From positions 1 to 64,000 of the forward strand of contig JAZNAE010000095.1 of NCBI GenBank assembly GCA_045586385.1: 64,000 nt of DNA, written 5' to 3'. Position numbers and translations under genes: made by a program. The notes below the pieces were generated by a model. The model searched no databases, was not told the DNA's origin, and worked only from the letters and a program-made list of their open reading frames with translations. The DNA comes from Suilimivivens sp045586385. GTDB taxonomy: Bacteria; Bacillota; Clostridia; Lachnospirales; Lachnospiraceae. Shown one piece after another: positions 25,509 to 33,555 of this stretch; position 1 is the first letter of the stretch; the number at the start of each line of letters is the position of its first letter.

Positions 25509-25991
25509 ATGGAGATTATAAAAGCGGAGAAAGAGAATGCAGAAGTAGTGGGACAAATTCACTCCAAAGCATGGAAACAGACTTACACGGATGTTTTTCC
25601 ATCGGAATATTTAACCGAGGATACTCCGAAAAAAAGAGCACAGGAATTTCTGGACACGTGCACTAATGAAAATGTTTTATTTTTTTTGATATGTGAAGAC
25701 GAGAAGGCGATAGGAATTGCCAAATTAGAGGAAGATGTTGATAGTGTGGAGATTGTAAGCCTTTATATCTTGGAAGAATATCGGAATAATGGATTTGGAA
25801 AGCAAATGTTAGCATACATAAATAGTTTGTGGAAAACAAAAGACATACGGCTGTGGGTGCTAAAAGATAATTTGAAGGCAAGAAATTTTTATGAAAAGAA
25901 TGGTTTTGTAAGTACAGGTTTTGAGAGAACGATTTGGCGAGGTAATACGTATGAGCAGTTACAATATGAATATTCACACGGAAAAATATGA
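25509..25991 (+). CDS. GNAT family N-acetyltransferase
   Basis: 160 residues. The acetyl-CoA motif A is in VSLYILEEYRNNGFGKQML, and the C-terminal ARNFYEKNGF is typical of GNAT enzymes; HSKAWKQTYTDVFP at the start matches a common Firmicute subgroup. The substrate is not predictable. An AGGGAG site lies upstream. Its end overlaps the next GNAT gene by 41 bp. Confidence 0.9.
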   Translation: MEIIKAEKENAEVVGQIHSKAWKQTYTDVFPSEYLTEDTPKKRAQEFLDTCTNENVLFFLICEDEKAIGIAKLEEDVDSVEIVSLYILEEYRNNGFGKQMLAYINSLWKTKDIRLWVLKDNLKARNFYEKNGFVSTGFERTIWRGNTYEQLQYEYSHGKI

Positions 25992-26415
25992 CAAAAAATA
26001 TCAGGAAGCAATGATTGATTTTTTGAGACAATGCCTTCCGGAATCCGGACGTGGACTTGATATAAACGGACGACACCAATTCTACCGGGACATTGAAAAT
26101 TGTTTTGAAGCATTTTGGTGTCTGCTTGATGGAGATGAAGTCATCGGAACGGTTGGGGTTAAAAAATTTGATGAAAAGAGTTGCGAACTCAAGTCGCTCT
26201 ATCTTTATGAGAGGTACCATGGAAAAGGGTTCGGAAGAAACTTGATTACAAAAGCATTAGACTTTGCGAAAGAGAGCGGATATGAAGAAATGTATCTTGA
26301 CTCTTTATCTACAAGTAAAAAAGCACTTGCCTTATATCGTAAGGTTGGATTTCTGGAAACAGAAAGATATAATCAAAACGAAAGGTCAGATGTGTTTATG
26401 GTAAAAATTCTTTAA
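25951..26415 (+). CDS. GNAT family N-acetyltransferase
   Basis: 154 residues from the ATG at 25951, eight bases after GCGAGG; that start lies inside the preceding GNAT gene in another frame, so the two are probably translationally coupled. Motif A reads LKSLYLYERYHGKGFGRNL and the C-terminus KKALALYRKVGF. It is less than 30 percent like its neighbour by eye. The substrate is unknown. Confidence 0.87.
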   Translation: MSSYNMNIHTEKYDKKYQEAMIDFLRQCLPESGRGLDINGRHQFYRDIENCFEAFWCLLDGDEVIGTVGVKKFDEKSCELKSLYLYERYHGKGFGRNLITKALDFAKESGYEEMYLDSLSTSKKALALYRKVGFLETERYNQNERSDVFMVKIL

Positions 26416-26426
26416 AAGATGCATCC

Positions 26427-26454
26427 TTGACAGAATAATTATTTTGTATTATAT
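26427..26454 (+). promoter_or_regulatory. Promoter of the uORF-GNAT-MutS2-like transcript
   Basis: TTGACA (26427-26432) and TTATAT (26449-26454) are 16 bases apart. Transcription would begin near 26461, giving a leader of about 380 bases before the GNAT start at 26840. Confidence 0.65.
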
Positions 26455-26493
26455 TTTCCTTAGAAACATTAACAAAGAATTAAGAGGATTTTT

Positions 26494-26532
26494 ATGATTA
26501 GCATTGTAGATGCGAGGAAATCAACGAACTAA
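26494..26532 (+). CDS. Upstream leader peptide MISIVDARKSTN
   Basis: A 12-codon ORF with AGAGG six bases before its ATG, in the early part of the long leader. The stop codon is followed ten bases later by the first terminator-like hairpin. Such short ORFs before tandem terminators are the usual design of ribosome-mediated attenuators on translation-stress or antibiotic-resistance genes. The first codons (ATGATTAGC) occur again at 26794, near the end of the leader. That it is translated and regulatory is inference. Confidence 0.6.
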   Translation: MISIVDARKSTN

Positions 26533-26541
26533 ACAGTTGTT

Positions 26542-26590
26542 AGGACAAACAAGGGAGCAGGAGCTTATCCTGCGGTGCTTTTTGTGTGTC
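26542..26590 (+). terminator. First attenuator hairpin of the leader
   Basis: A long stem: GGACA and ACAA pair with TTGT and TGTCC outside, and GAGCAGGA pairs with TCCTGC-TGC inside around GCTTA. A CTTTTTG run lies in the 3' arm. It begins ten bases after the uORF stop. Confidence 0.6.
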
Positions 26591-26658
26591 CGTTTATCTG
26601 CCTTATGAAATGCTTATCATACTCTTTATAGGTTTGTTAAAGAATAAAACGTTTATTT

Positions 26659-26687
26659 GAGCATAGCAGCATGGCTATGCTCTTTTT
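26659..26687 (+). terminator. Second attenuator terminator of the leader
   Basis: GAGCATAGC pairs perfectly with GCTATGCTC around AGCATG, then TTTTT. It lies upstream of the GNAT gene with no gene between it and the promoter except the uORF. Confidence 0.85.
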
Positions 26688-26689
26688 AC

Positions 26690-26710
26690 TTCATAGGAAA
26701 TTCCTATGAA
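26690..26710. repeat. Perfect 10-bp palindrome in the leader
   Basis: TTCATAGGAA and TTCCTATGAA flank one central A. It sits between two terminators. The one-base centre makes it a poor RNA hairpin tip, so a DNA operator or an antiterminator part is possible. Confidence 0.7.
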
Positions 26711-26716
26711 ATAAAG

Positions 26717-26764
26717 ACCACAGAAGTAGGCTACCCATTAGGGCGGATATTTCTGTGGTTTTTT
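26717..26764 (+). terminator. Third attenuator terminator of the leader
   Basis: ACCACAGAA pairs with TTCTGTGGT around a structured insert (GGCTACCCATTAGGGC can form a small inner hairpin), then six T. The GNAT gene starts 75 bases later. Confidence 0.82.
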
Positions 26765-26839
26765 GTTTTCCTCATAAGAATAACAGTAACCATATGATTA
26801 GCGGAAAGTGACCGATGAGGAAACGGAAAAGGAGTAAAC

Positions 26840-27418
26840 ATGACAAACAAAAATGAAATAAATAAAAACAAAATATATAAAACAATTCAATCAATTACAA
26901 AAGAATATATGCAGGAGAGCCTAGAGTTTATTGAGCGTGTATTTACCGATCACTATAGTAAAGAGGAAGGAAAAGAAGTGCAGGCGCTAGTAGAAGAAAT
27001 CCGTAGCAAAAAGTATTATTTGCCGGAATTGGAACTCATTGCACTGGACGAAGACAACCATGTAATCGGATATGTAATGTTTTCAAGATTTCATTTAAAC
27101 GGTAACTATGAAGAGGAGTTGCTGCTTCTGACACCCGCAGCGGTTGAAACCAGGTTGCAAAGACAGCATATTTCAAAAGATATGATTGAATTTGGTTTTC
27201 AAAAGGCAAAAGAAATGGGATTCAAAGCTGTACTTGTAGAGGGTGACCCGGCCAATTATCATGCACGAGGTTTTGAAACTGCTGCAAATCACGGAATTGT
27301 GCCGGGAAAAACAGTTCACTTGCCTCATATCAATTGTCTGATGGTAAAGGAATTGGTACAGGGTGGCCTGGATGAGATACAAGGGACACTTGAATATGAT
27401 TACTACGAAGTATTGTAG
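26840..27418 (+). CDS. GNAT family N-acetyltransferase behind the attenuator leader
   Basis: 192 residues. A basic N-terminal tail leads into a GNAT fold of the YhbS type (COG3153-like): HVIGYVMFSRF, LLTPAAVETRLQRQHI and LVEGDPANYHARGFE, the last being the usual C-terminal signature. AAAAGGAG precedes the ATG. It sits first after the long leader and 28 bp before the MutS2-like gene, so both respond to the same control. The substrate is unknown; an antibiotic or a ribosome-related target would fit the leader type, but nothing in the protein proves it. Confidence 0.88.
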   Translation: MTNKNEINKNKIYKTIQSITKEYMQESLEFIERVFTDHYSKEEGKEVQALVEEIRSKKYYLPELELIALDEDNHVIGYVMFSRFHLNGNYEEELLLLTPAAVETRLQRQHISKDMIEFGFQKAKEMGFKAVLVEGDPANYHARGFETAANHGIVPGKTVHLPHINCLMVKELVQGGLDEIQGTLEYDYYEVL

Positions 27419-27446
27419 TTGGAATAAAGATAGGAGAAACGTAGAA

Positions 27447-29378
27447 ATGAGCAAGAAAGAGTATTTTTATGAAACACCTTCGGCAAAAATGCTGGAGTTT
27501 GACAAAATAATAGAACAGCTTTCAGATTTTGCAGTTACGGGAAATGCAAAGGAGAAAATAAAAGAATTGCAGCCGAGTTTATCGGAAGTAGAGGTTAAGA
27601 GCCTGCTTCGTGGAACGAGCGAGGCAAAAGTTATGTTGGAAAAATGCGGTGATGTGCCGCTGGCTCTTGCAGATGAAGTAACTGAGTTTGTGGAGATGGC
27701 AGAGAAAGGTGTTTGCCTTACGCCGGATCAGCTTCAAAAAGCCGCAAATAATCTGACTGCAATCAAAAGACTGAAGGACTATTTGTGCCGCGGCAAGGCA
27801 TACGATATCGGCCTGCCTTATTATGAAGAGAATCTGGATTCTATGGAAGAAATCAGAACAGAAATCAATGACAAAATACGGGGTGGCAGGGTAGATGATT
27901 ATGCTTCCAAACTACTAAAATCCCTTCGTGAAGGAATAGACCGCACAGAAAGTAAGATGCGTGAAAAAGCAGATGCAACCATCAGAGCGAATAAAGAGTG
28001 TATGGCAGATAGCTTTAGTACCATCAGAAACGGGCATATTTGTATTCCGGTAAAGAAAGAGTACAAATTTAAAATAAGCGGCTCGGTGATTGATAAGTCA
28101 TCTACCGGAAATACATTGTTTATAGAGCCGGTGGCAGTGGCAAAGCTCTATGAAGAATTACAGGAGATGAGAATTGACGAGGAGAACGAAGAGAGAAGAA
28201 TTCTGTATACTTTGTCAGGTTTACTTTCGGACAAAGCAGAAGTGATATACCGCAATCATGCCACGGTGGAAAAACTGGATTTTATATTTGCCAAGGGAAA
28301 ACTCAGTATGCATTATGACGGCATAGAGCCGCAGATAAATACACAGCGCTACATTCATCTTACGGACGGCAGACATCCGCTTATGGATAAAAATGTGAAT
28401 ATACCGCTTCAATTTGAAATCGGGGACGGTATAAACGGCATCATTATTACAGGACCCAACACGGGTGGAAAAACTGTGGCGATTAAGACGGTAGCACTGA
28501 ATTGTCTGCTTGCGCAGTGCGGACTTCATGTGGCGGCACAGCAAGCAGAAATCTGTATGAATAATGTCATTTTGTGTGATATCGGCGATGGGCAGAATTT
28601 ATCAGAGAATCTTTCTACGTTCTCAGCACATATAAAGAATGTTCTCTCTGTTTTGCAGAAAGCAGACGAGGAAAGCCTTGTGGTTATGGATGAACTCGGT
28701 TCCGGTACGGACCCGGCGGAAGGAATGGGAATTGCCGTTGCCATCTTGAAGGAACTTAAAAAATGCGGATGCCTTTATCTGGTGACAACGCATTATCCGG
28801 AAATAAAGGCATATGCGCAACAGGAAGAAGGCGTGGTAAATGCTCGAATGACTTTTGATAAAGAGAGCTTAAGGCCATTATATCAATTAATTATCGGTGA
28901 AGCGGGAGAGAGCTGTGCTTTTTATATTGCGAAGAAGTTAGGAATGCCCTCTTCGATGTTAAAAGAAGCAGCGCACTATGCATACGGAAATATCAATGCA
29001 GACACTATGGAATTGTTTTTGGAAGAAAAGGAGAAAGAGCCGGAAAAAGAAAGAAATCGTCATATTAGAAAGCAAAAAACAAAAGAAGTTCAGAATCTTG
29101 CTGATAAATTTAAACGTGGTGACAGTGTCATGATTTATCCTGACAGAAAAATAGGGATTGTTTGCGAGCCGATTAATGAAAAGGGAGTGTTACGCGTACA
29201 ACTGAAGGATAAGAAGATATATATTAATCACAAGAGAGTAAAATTGCATGTGGCAGCTGAGGAATTGTATCCGGAAGATTATGATTTCTCCATTATTTTC
29301 GATACTGTTGAGGTAAGAAAAACAAGACATGATATGGAGCGGAAATTTGTGGATGGTATGCTGACAATAGAAGAATAG
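27447..29378 (+). CDS. MutS2-like ATPase without SMR domain
   Basis: 643 residues. An N-terminal MutS core (about 1-320) is followed by the ATPase: Walker A in GPNTGGKTVAIKT, the signature LSENLSTFSAHIKN, Walker B in LVVMDELGSGTDPAEG and the switch His in VTTHYPE. A coiled part and a KOW-like segment (FKRGDSVMIYPDRKIG) come next, but the C-terminal SMR nuclease domain of MutS2 (total about 780 residues) is missing. MutS2 of Bacillus binds collided ribosomes and splits them, so this may be a ribosome-rescue relative. The start has AGGAG ten bases upstream; the longer frame overlaps the GNAT gene. Confidence 0.88.
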   Translation: MSKKEYFYETPSAKMLEFDKIIEQLSDFAVTGNAKEKIKELQPSLSEVEVKSLLRGTSEAKVMLEKCGDVPLALADEVTEFVEMAEKGVCLTPDQLQKAANNLTAIKRLKDYLCRGKAYDIGLPYYEENLDSMEEIRTEINDKIRGGRVDDYASKLLKSLREGIDRTESKMREKADATIRANKECMADSFSTIRNGHICIPVKKEYKFKISGSVIDKSSTGNTLFIEPVAVAKLYEELQEMRIDEENEERRILYTLSGLLSDKAEVIYRNHATVEKLDFIFAKGKLSMHYDGIEPQINTQRYIHLTDGRHPLMDKNVNIPLQFEIGDGINGIIITGPNTGGKTVAIKTVALNCLLAQCGLHVAAQQAEICMNNVILCDIGDGQNLSENLSTFSAHIKNVLSVLQKADEESLVVMDELGSGTDPAEGMGIAVAILKELKKCGCLYLVTTHYPEIKAYAQQEEGVVNARMTFDKESLRPLYQLIIGEAGESCAFYIAKKLGMPSSMLKEAAHYAYGNINADTMELFLEEKEKEPEKERNRHIRKQKTKEVQNLADKFKRGDSVMIYPDRKIGIVCEPINEKGVLRVQLKDKKIYINHKRVKLHVAAEELYPEDYDFSIIFDTVEVRKTRHDMERKFVDGMLTIEE

Positions 29379-29392
29379 TGTATTGGAAGAAG

Positions 29393-29424
29393 GAACTGCC
29401 CGAATAACAACGGGCAGTTCTTGC
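29393..29424. terminator. Terminator between the MutS2-like gene and sodC
   Basis: GAACTGCCCG pairs perfectly with CGGGCAGTTC around AATAACAA. T-rich text is short on the plus strand; the convergent gene can share it. Confidence 0.8.
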
Positions 29425-29437
29425 ATAAGAGAAAAAA

Positions 29438-29932
29438 TTACAGGCGCCGTATTTCCCCGCAGGCAATGCGTGTTCCGGAGTCACCTGCCGGCTGGCTTTT
29501 AAAATCATCGGTTCCGGAATGTATGATGACAGATTTGCCGATGATATCATCGATGCTAAAGCGTTTGTCATAGAAGGAAGACCAAGCGTAACCTTGATTG
29601 GAAAGAAGGGGCGGTAAGTCTCCTGCGTGGTCCGGATGAGGTGCGTTTTCAGGATTGTAGTGTCCGCCGGCACTGTCAAAATTGCCGCTGCAACTTCCGA
29701 ATTCGTGAATGTGTAAAGCATAGAAATCGGAAGAATCCGGCGTTTCAACATTGGGGAGGCCGAAGACTTCAGCTTCTATCAAAACGCCGCCGGTTGAGGT
29801 TTGATAAAATTTTACAAGACCGCTGATTTGAGGATTGGCAGCGTTTCCGGTTACCCATGCCATTGCATTTGGGCGATTATACGCAAGTTCACTTACAAAC
29901 GATATCCTGGGAGTTATTTCATATTTGGGCAT
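29438..29932 (-). CDS. Cu/Zn superoxide dismutase family protein
   Basis: 164 residues. The metal ligands are complete: HIHEFG (two Cu His), GGHYNP (bridging His), HPDHAGDLPPL (Zn His and Asp) and VIIHSGTDDF (last Cu His). The disulfide cysteines are in GSCSG and RIACGEI, and the RIACGEI end with its Arg is catalytic in SODs. There is no signal peptide, unlike most bacterial SodC, so it would be cytoplasmic or exported another way. AGGAAAA precedes the ATG. It would dismutate superoxide, notable in an anaerobe. Confidence 0.9.
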   Translation of the reverse strand: MPKYEITPRISFVSELAYNRPNAMAWVTGNAANPQISGLVKFYQTSTGGVLIEAEVFGLPNVETPDSSDFYALHIHEFGSCSGNFDSAGGHYNPENAPHPDHAGDLPPLLSNQGYAWSSFYDKRFSIDDIIGKSVIIHSGTDDFKSQPAGDSGTRIACGEIRRL

Positions 29933-30073
29933 AATATTTTCCTATTATATTCTTATTTATTTTATTCTATTTTTTATAGCGAAAATGTGTGCAGAAAATG
30001 TTGGCCGGTTTGCCTGCGGCAAAAGGGTATGGTAGAATGCATATGGAAAGGAATACAAAAGAGGGAATATGAT

Positions 30074-31423
30074 ATGGCAGATATAAAGAACATGACAGAG
30101 GGAAAGCCGGGCAAGTTGATTTTTCATTTTGCACTGTCACTGATGATTGGAAATGTATTTCAACAGTTATATACTTTTGCAGATACCATGATTGTAGGCA
30201 GGTGCCTTGGCGTAGATGCACTGGCGGCACTTGGGGCCACAGAATGGCTGACGTTTATGATGTTTGGCTGTGTGCAGGGCATAACCCAGGGATTTTCCAT
30301 CAGTATTTCCCGGATGTTTGGAAGTAAGGATATGCAAGGGCTTAAGAAAAGAATTGCCCAGGGTATATATTTAAGTGTGATTCTTACAATCGTTTTGACG
30401 GTGGCAGGACTTTTGGCATGCAGGCCGTTACTATTGCTTTTAAACACCCCTGAGGATATTATAGGGTATTCGGTTTCTTATTTGGGAATTCTCTACGGTG
30501 GAGTAGCAGCGTCTGTTTTTTATAATCTGCTTGCAGCTATTTTGCGTGCTGTGGGAGACAGTAAAACACCTTTAAAGGCAGTGACCATAGCTTCCGGTTG
30601 TAATATTGTGCTGGATGTTCTGTTCGTAGTGATTTTCAAATGGGGAATAGAAGGGGCAGCGTGGGCAACGGTGCTTGCACAGTTATTATCCGCTTTGTAT
30701 TGTTTGAAGGTGCTATGCGGAGAGGGCACATTAAAACCGGATAAAGTCAGTTATCATTTGGACTATGTGTGTATGAAAGAAATGCTAATCATGGGACTTC
30801 CCATGGGGGCACAAAATATTATTACGGCTATTGGTGGAGTGATTGTGCAGTCAGTGATTAACGGATTTGGGATTTTGTTTATCGCCGGATTTACCGCTGC
30901 GAACAAGTTGTACGGTCTTTTGGAAATTGCGGCATCTTCGTACGGATATGCAGTGGCTTCTTATACGGGACAAAATATGGGAGCCGGATTGACTAAGCGT
31001 ATCAGGAGAGGGCTTAGGGAATCCTGTATATTGGGAGTGGTGACAGCGTATATGATGTCGGCGATAATGGTTTTTCTGGGAAAACCGATTTTAAGATGTT
31101 TTGTTACCGGCGACGAGGGATTAATTACACAGACGGTAACCGTCGGATATGAGTTTCTTGTGATTTTGGCGGTGTTCTTCCCGCTTTTATACATATTGTA
31201 TATTATCCGTTCATGCATTCAGGGAATGGGAAATGCATTACTTCCTATGATTTCAAGTATGGTACAGCTCTTCATGAGAGTATTGTGTGCCCTGTTGTTG
31301 ACAAGAGTAATCGGCCGCCATGGTGTTTTCTGGGGAGAAATCTTTGCATGGATAGGGGCGGATTTGTTGCTGTTTGCGACGTACCACTATATGATGCAAA
31401 AGAGAAATAATGGTGAGAAATAA
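30074..31423 (+). CDS. MATE family efflux transporter
   Basis: 449 residues with about twelve membrane helices and the same subgroup motifs as the MATE protein at 819: NMTEGKPGKLIF, FQQLYTFADTMIVGRCLG and VGDSKTPLKA. The ATG at 30074 is preceded by GAGGG eight bases upstream; the open frame runs further up without a start site. Export of a drug or metabolite is expected. Divergent from sodC. Confidence 0.93.
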   Translation: MADIKNMTEGKPGKLIFHFALSLMIGNVFQQLYTFADTMIVGRCLGVDALAALGATEWLTFMMFGCVQGITQGFSISISRMFGSKDMQGLKKRIAQGIYLSVILTIVLTVAGLLACRPLLLLLNTPEDIIGYSVSYLGILYGGVAASVFYNLLAAILRAVGDSKTPLKAVTIASGCNIVLDVLFVVIFKWGIEGAAWATVLAQLLSALYCLKVLCGEGTLKPDKVSYHLDYVCMKEMLIMGLPMGAQNIITAIGGVIVQSVINGFGILFIAGFTAANKLYGLLEIAASSYGYAVASYTGQNMGAGLTKRIRRGLRESCILGVVTAYMMSAIMVFLGKPILRCFVTGDEGLITQTVTVGYEFLVILAVFFPLLYILYIIRSCIQGMGNALLPMISSMVQLFMRVLCALLLTRVIGRHGVFWGEIFAWIGADLLLFATYHYMMQKRNNGEK

Positions 31424-31561
31424 GAATTGGGATACCGGTATTGCGCGTGTTTGGATGAAATTGTCGGAGAGGATTTATTTCTTGTAAAACAGTGAGGAAT
31501 ATGCTAAAATTTTGTCATAGATTCTGTGAATTTCAAAGAGATATTGTAGGAAGGGGTAACA

Positions 31562-32092
31562 ATGGGATTTTTAGACAATCTTTTGAAAAAAGAAGCAAGA
31601 AAAATTATTTCCGGTGTAATGGATAGTGTGGTTGATAATGTGCTGGACGGAGCAAAAGGTGCCGTAAATCAGAGCGGACTTGGTAGTGCTGTACAGAAGA
31701 CAATGCAGCCCTCTATGAACCGTGCTACTCAAGCTGTAGAAATTATAGGGGATGAGTCTTCCTGTATGGGAGAAGCATCAGTTGTAAAAGAGCGTATTGA
31801 AAAATGTCTTGCAAAAGATTTTGCGGGATGCACGATTCGGGATGATATTTCCAGTGCAGAAATCGGAGTAGCTGATCTTGGATGGACCTATACATATGGT
31901 ATTTATCGTGATGAACAGCCGGTAGCCATGATTAATTTATTGGTTGGCAAGAACGAATATTGCAGAAAAGCGGTATTACAATCCAAGGATGCCTGTAGAA
32001 ATGCCGGAATCGGTTATGTACATTTCCTTATGCATATGCCGAACAGAATGGAATATATTTCCACGAAGTTAAAACAGATTATTTCAGCATAA
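31562..32092 (+). CDS. Hypothetical protein, 176 residues
   Basis: I do not recognise the family. The N-terminus MGFLDNLLKKEARKIISG looks amphipathic and a low-complexity linker follows; the rest (LGWTYTYGIYRDEQPVAMINLLVG ... GYVHFLMHMPNR) looks like a compact alpha/beta domain. An AGGAAGGGG site precedes the ATG. It stands alone between a MATE gene and the structured RNA before the reverse transcriptase, without evidence of a link to either. Confidence 0.75.
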   Translation: MGFLDNLLKKEARKIISGVMDSVVDNVLDGAKGAVNQSGLGSAVQKTMQPSMNRATQAVEIIGDESSCMGEASVVKERIEKCLAKDFAGCTIRDDISSAEIGVADLGWTYTYGIYRDEQPVAMINLLVGKNEYCRKAVLQSKDACRNAGIGYVHFLMHMPNRMEYISTKLKQIISA

Positions 32093-32123
32093 AAAATCTA
32101 TTTGAATAATTAATTTTGGAAAG

Positions 32124-32269
32124 AAGAGAGAAATGCAATTTTTGTTGCGCCCGTTTAGGATGAAGCATACTCCGCTACCAATTGGTGTTTTGCGGGCAAC
32201 AGGAGTGTGTAAAGTCTGGTGGTCATAAGCACGGCTTTATGACTTTCAAAGCTGTTTCTCTCTTTTTTT
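32124..32269 (+). ncRNA. Structured RNA upstream of the reverse transcriptase
   Basis: A closing stem AAGAGAGAAA (32124-32133) pairs perfectly with TTTCTCTCTT (32255-32264) and runs into seven T (32263-32269), so the RNA can end here like a terminator. Inside, GTTG-CCCG (32144-32153) pairs with CGGGCAAC (32193-32200). GCATACTCC (32165-32173), in that loop, pairs over nine bases with GGAGTGTGT (32202-32210) just after it, an H-type pseudoknot. GTCATAA (32222-32228) pairs with TTATGAC (32237-32243). An alternative CCGC/GCGG pairing (32172/32192) excludes the pseudoknot. The RT start codon is 27 bases after the T run. It matches no riboswitch class I know. Confidence 0.6.
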
Positions 32270-32295
32270 ATTTCTAAAAAACATGGTGAGGAATT

Positions 32296-33516
32296 ATGGT
32301 AAAACAGATTTCGCAAGTTGCCGCCTCAGAAGAGCATTGGTGGGAATTTATAAATTATAAAATGGAAAAACAGCATTTGTCCGGTCGGGAAGAAAGCAAA
32401 CTGCGGGAATTTGTAGAGCAGAAAGCATATATTCCGTTAAGTAAAGATTTTGCTGAAAACCGTTTTCCAAAGCAACTTCCTAAAAAGAAGGTTGTAAATA
32501 AAATCGGAACAAAGAAAAAGAGAATTGTATATTCTTTTGAAGGAGAGGAAGGAATTTTTCTTAAATTTATTTCCTTTCATTTTTTTCAATATGATGAAAT
32601 GTTTTCAAAGAATTGTTATGCTTTCAGAAGGGGTTTTGGTGTAAGAGAAGCGATTTTACGTTTGCGGACTGATGAGAGGGTAAATGATAGTTATTGTCTG
32701 AAAGTAGATATCAGCAATTATTTTAATTCCATTGATACAGGCAAATTGATAGAAATGCTTTCCTTTTTGAGGGAAAAGGATGAAGCATTATATTTGATGT
32801 TGAAAAAAATCCTGAAAAATAAGAGTGTTGAGGAGACCGGAAAAGTAATCGAGGAAGAACATGGTGCCATGGCGGGTACATCGTTTTCCCCGTTTTTGGC
32901 CAATCTGTATCTGAAAGAAGTAGATGCTTTTTTTGAAAGAGAAGGTGTGCTATATTTCAGATATTCTGATGACATTCTTCTTTTTGCAGAAACGAAGGAA
33001 GAATTGGACTTTAGAAAAAAACAGTTGTATGACATGATACATGACCTTGGCCTTTCCATTAACCCGGATAAAGAAAATATTTATGCGCCCGGTGACAGGA
33101 TTGAGTTTTTAGGCTTTTCTTATTGTGACGGTCAGATTGATTTGTCGGAAACCACAATTAAAAAGATGAAAGATAAGATTAAGCGAAAAGCGCAGGCACT
33201 TCGCCGTTGGCAGAATAAAAAAGGATTGGAAGGGGAAAAGGCAGCAATCGGATTTATCCGGGCTATGAATCAAAAGTTTTATGGAAGTAGAAGTGGCGAA
33301 AGCAATGAAGATGATTTTACTTGGAACAGATGGTTTTTCCCTAATCTGACTACAGACGCAGGACTTAAGGAAATTGATGCCTATATGCAGCAGTATATAC
33401 GCTATGCAGTTACGGGAAGACATTACAAAGGTAATTACAAGATTAAATATGAGAAAATGAAAGAATGGGGATACCGCAGTCTGGTACACGAGTATTATGC
33501 GTGGAAGAAACGATAG
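32296..33516 (+). CDS. Reverse transcriptase, unassigned group
   Basis: 406 residues. RT motifs are visible: LKVDISNYFNSID (first catalytic Asp), AGTSFSPFLANLYLKEVD, and YFRYSDDILLFA with YSDD in place of the usual YADD, then LSINPDKENIYAPGDRIEFLGF. A helical C-terminal domain of about 120 residues ends in WGYRSLVHEYYAW. There is no intron endonuclease, and the VTG and NAxxH signs of retrons are absent. GTGAGGAATT precedes the ATG. A structured RNA lies just upstream. It probably copies RNA into DNA; a role in defence, as in other unknown-group RTs, is only a guess. Confidence 0.85.
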   Translation: MVKQISQVAASEEHWWEFINYKMEKQHLSGREESKLREFVEQKAYIPLSKDFAENRFPKQLPKKKVVNKIGTKKKRIVYSFEGEEGIFLKFISFHFFQYDEMFSKNCYAFRRGFGVREAILRLRTDERVNDSYCLKVDISNYFNSIDTGKLIEMLSFLREKDEALYLMLKKILKNKSVEETGKVIEEEHGAMAGTSFSPFLANLYLKEVDAFFEREGVLYFRYSDDILLFAETKEELDFRKKQLYDMIHDLGLSINPDKENIYAPGDRIEFLGFSYCDGQIDLSETTIKKMKDKIKRKAQALRRWQNKKGLEGEKAAIGFIRAMNQKFYGSRSGESNEDDFTWNRWFFPNLTTDAGLKEIDAYMQQYIRYAVTGRHYKGNYKIKYEKMKEWGYRSLVHEYYAWKKR

Positions 33517-33555
33517 ATATAGTGACAATAAATTTGAAAGTAAGAGGTATGGGAA

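Noticed and set aside
26416..26839. T-box or known riboswitch in the GNAT leader
   Set aside because: No GGGTGGNACCGCG-type box, no specifier stem and no riboswitch core could be found; the uORF and terminators fit attenuation better.
32124..33516. Diversity-generating retroelement or retron
   Set aside because: No variable/template repeat pair or Avd-like gene was seen for a DGR, and the RT lacks the VTG and NAxxH motifs of retrons. The YSDD RT stays unclassified.
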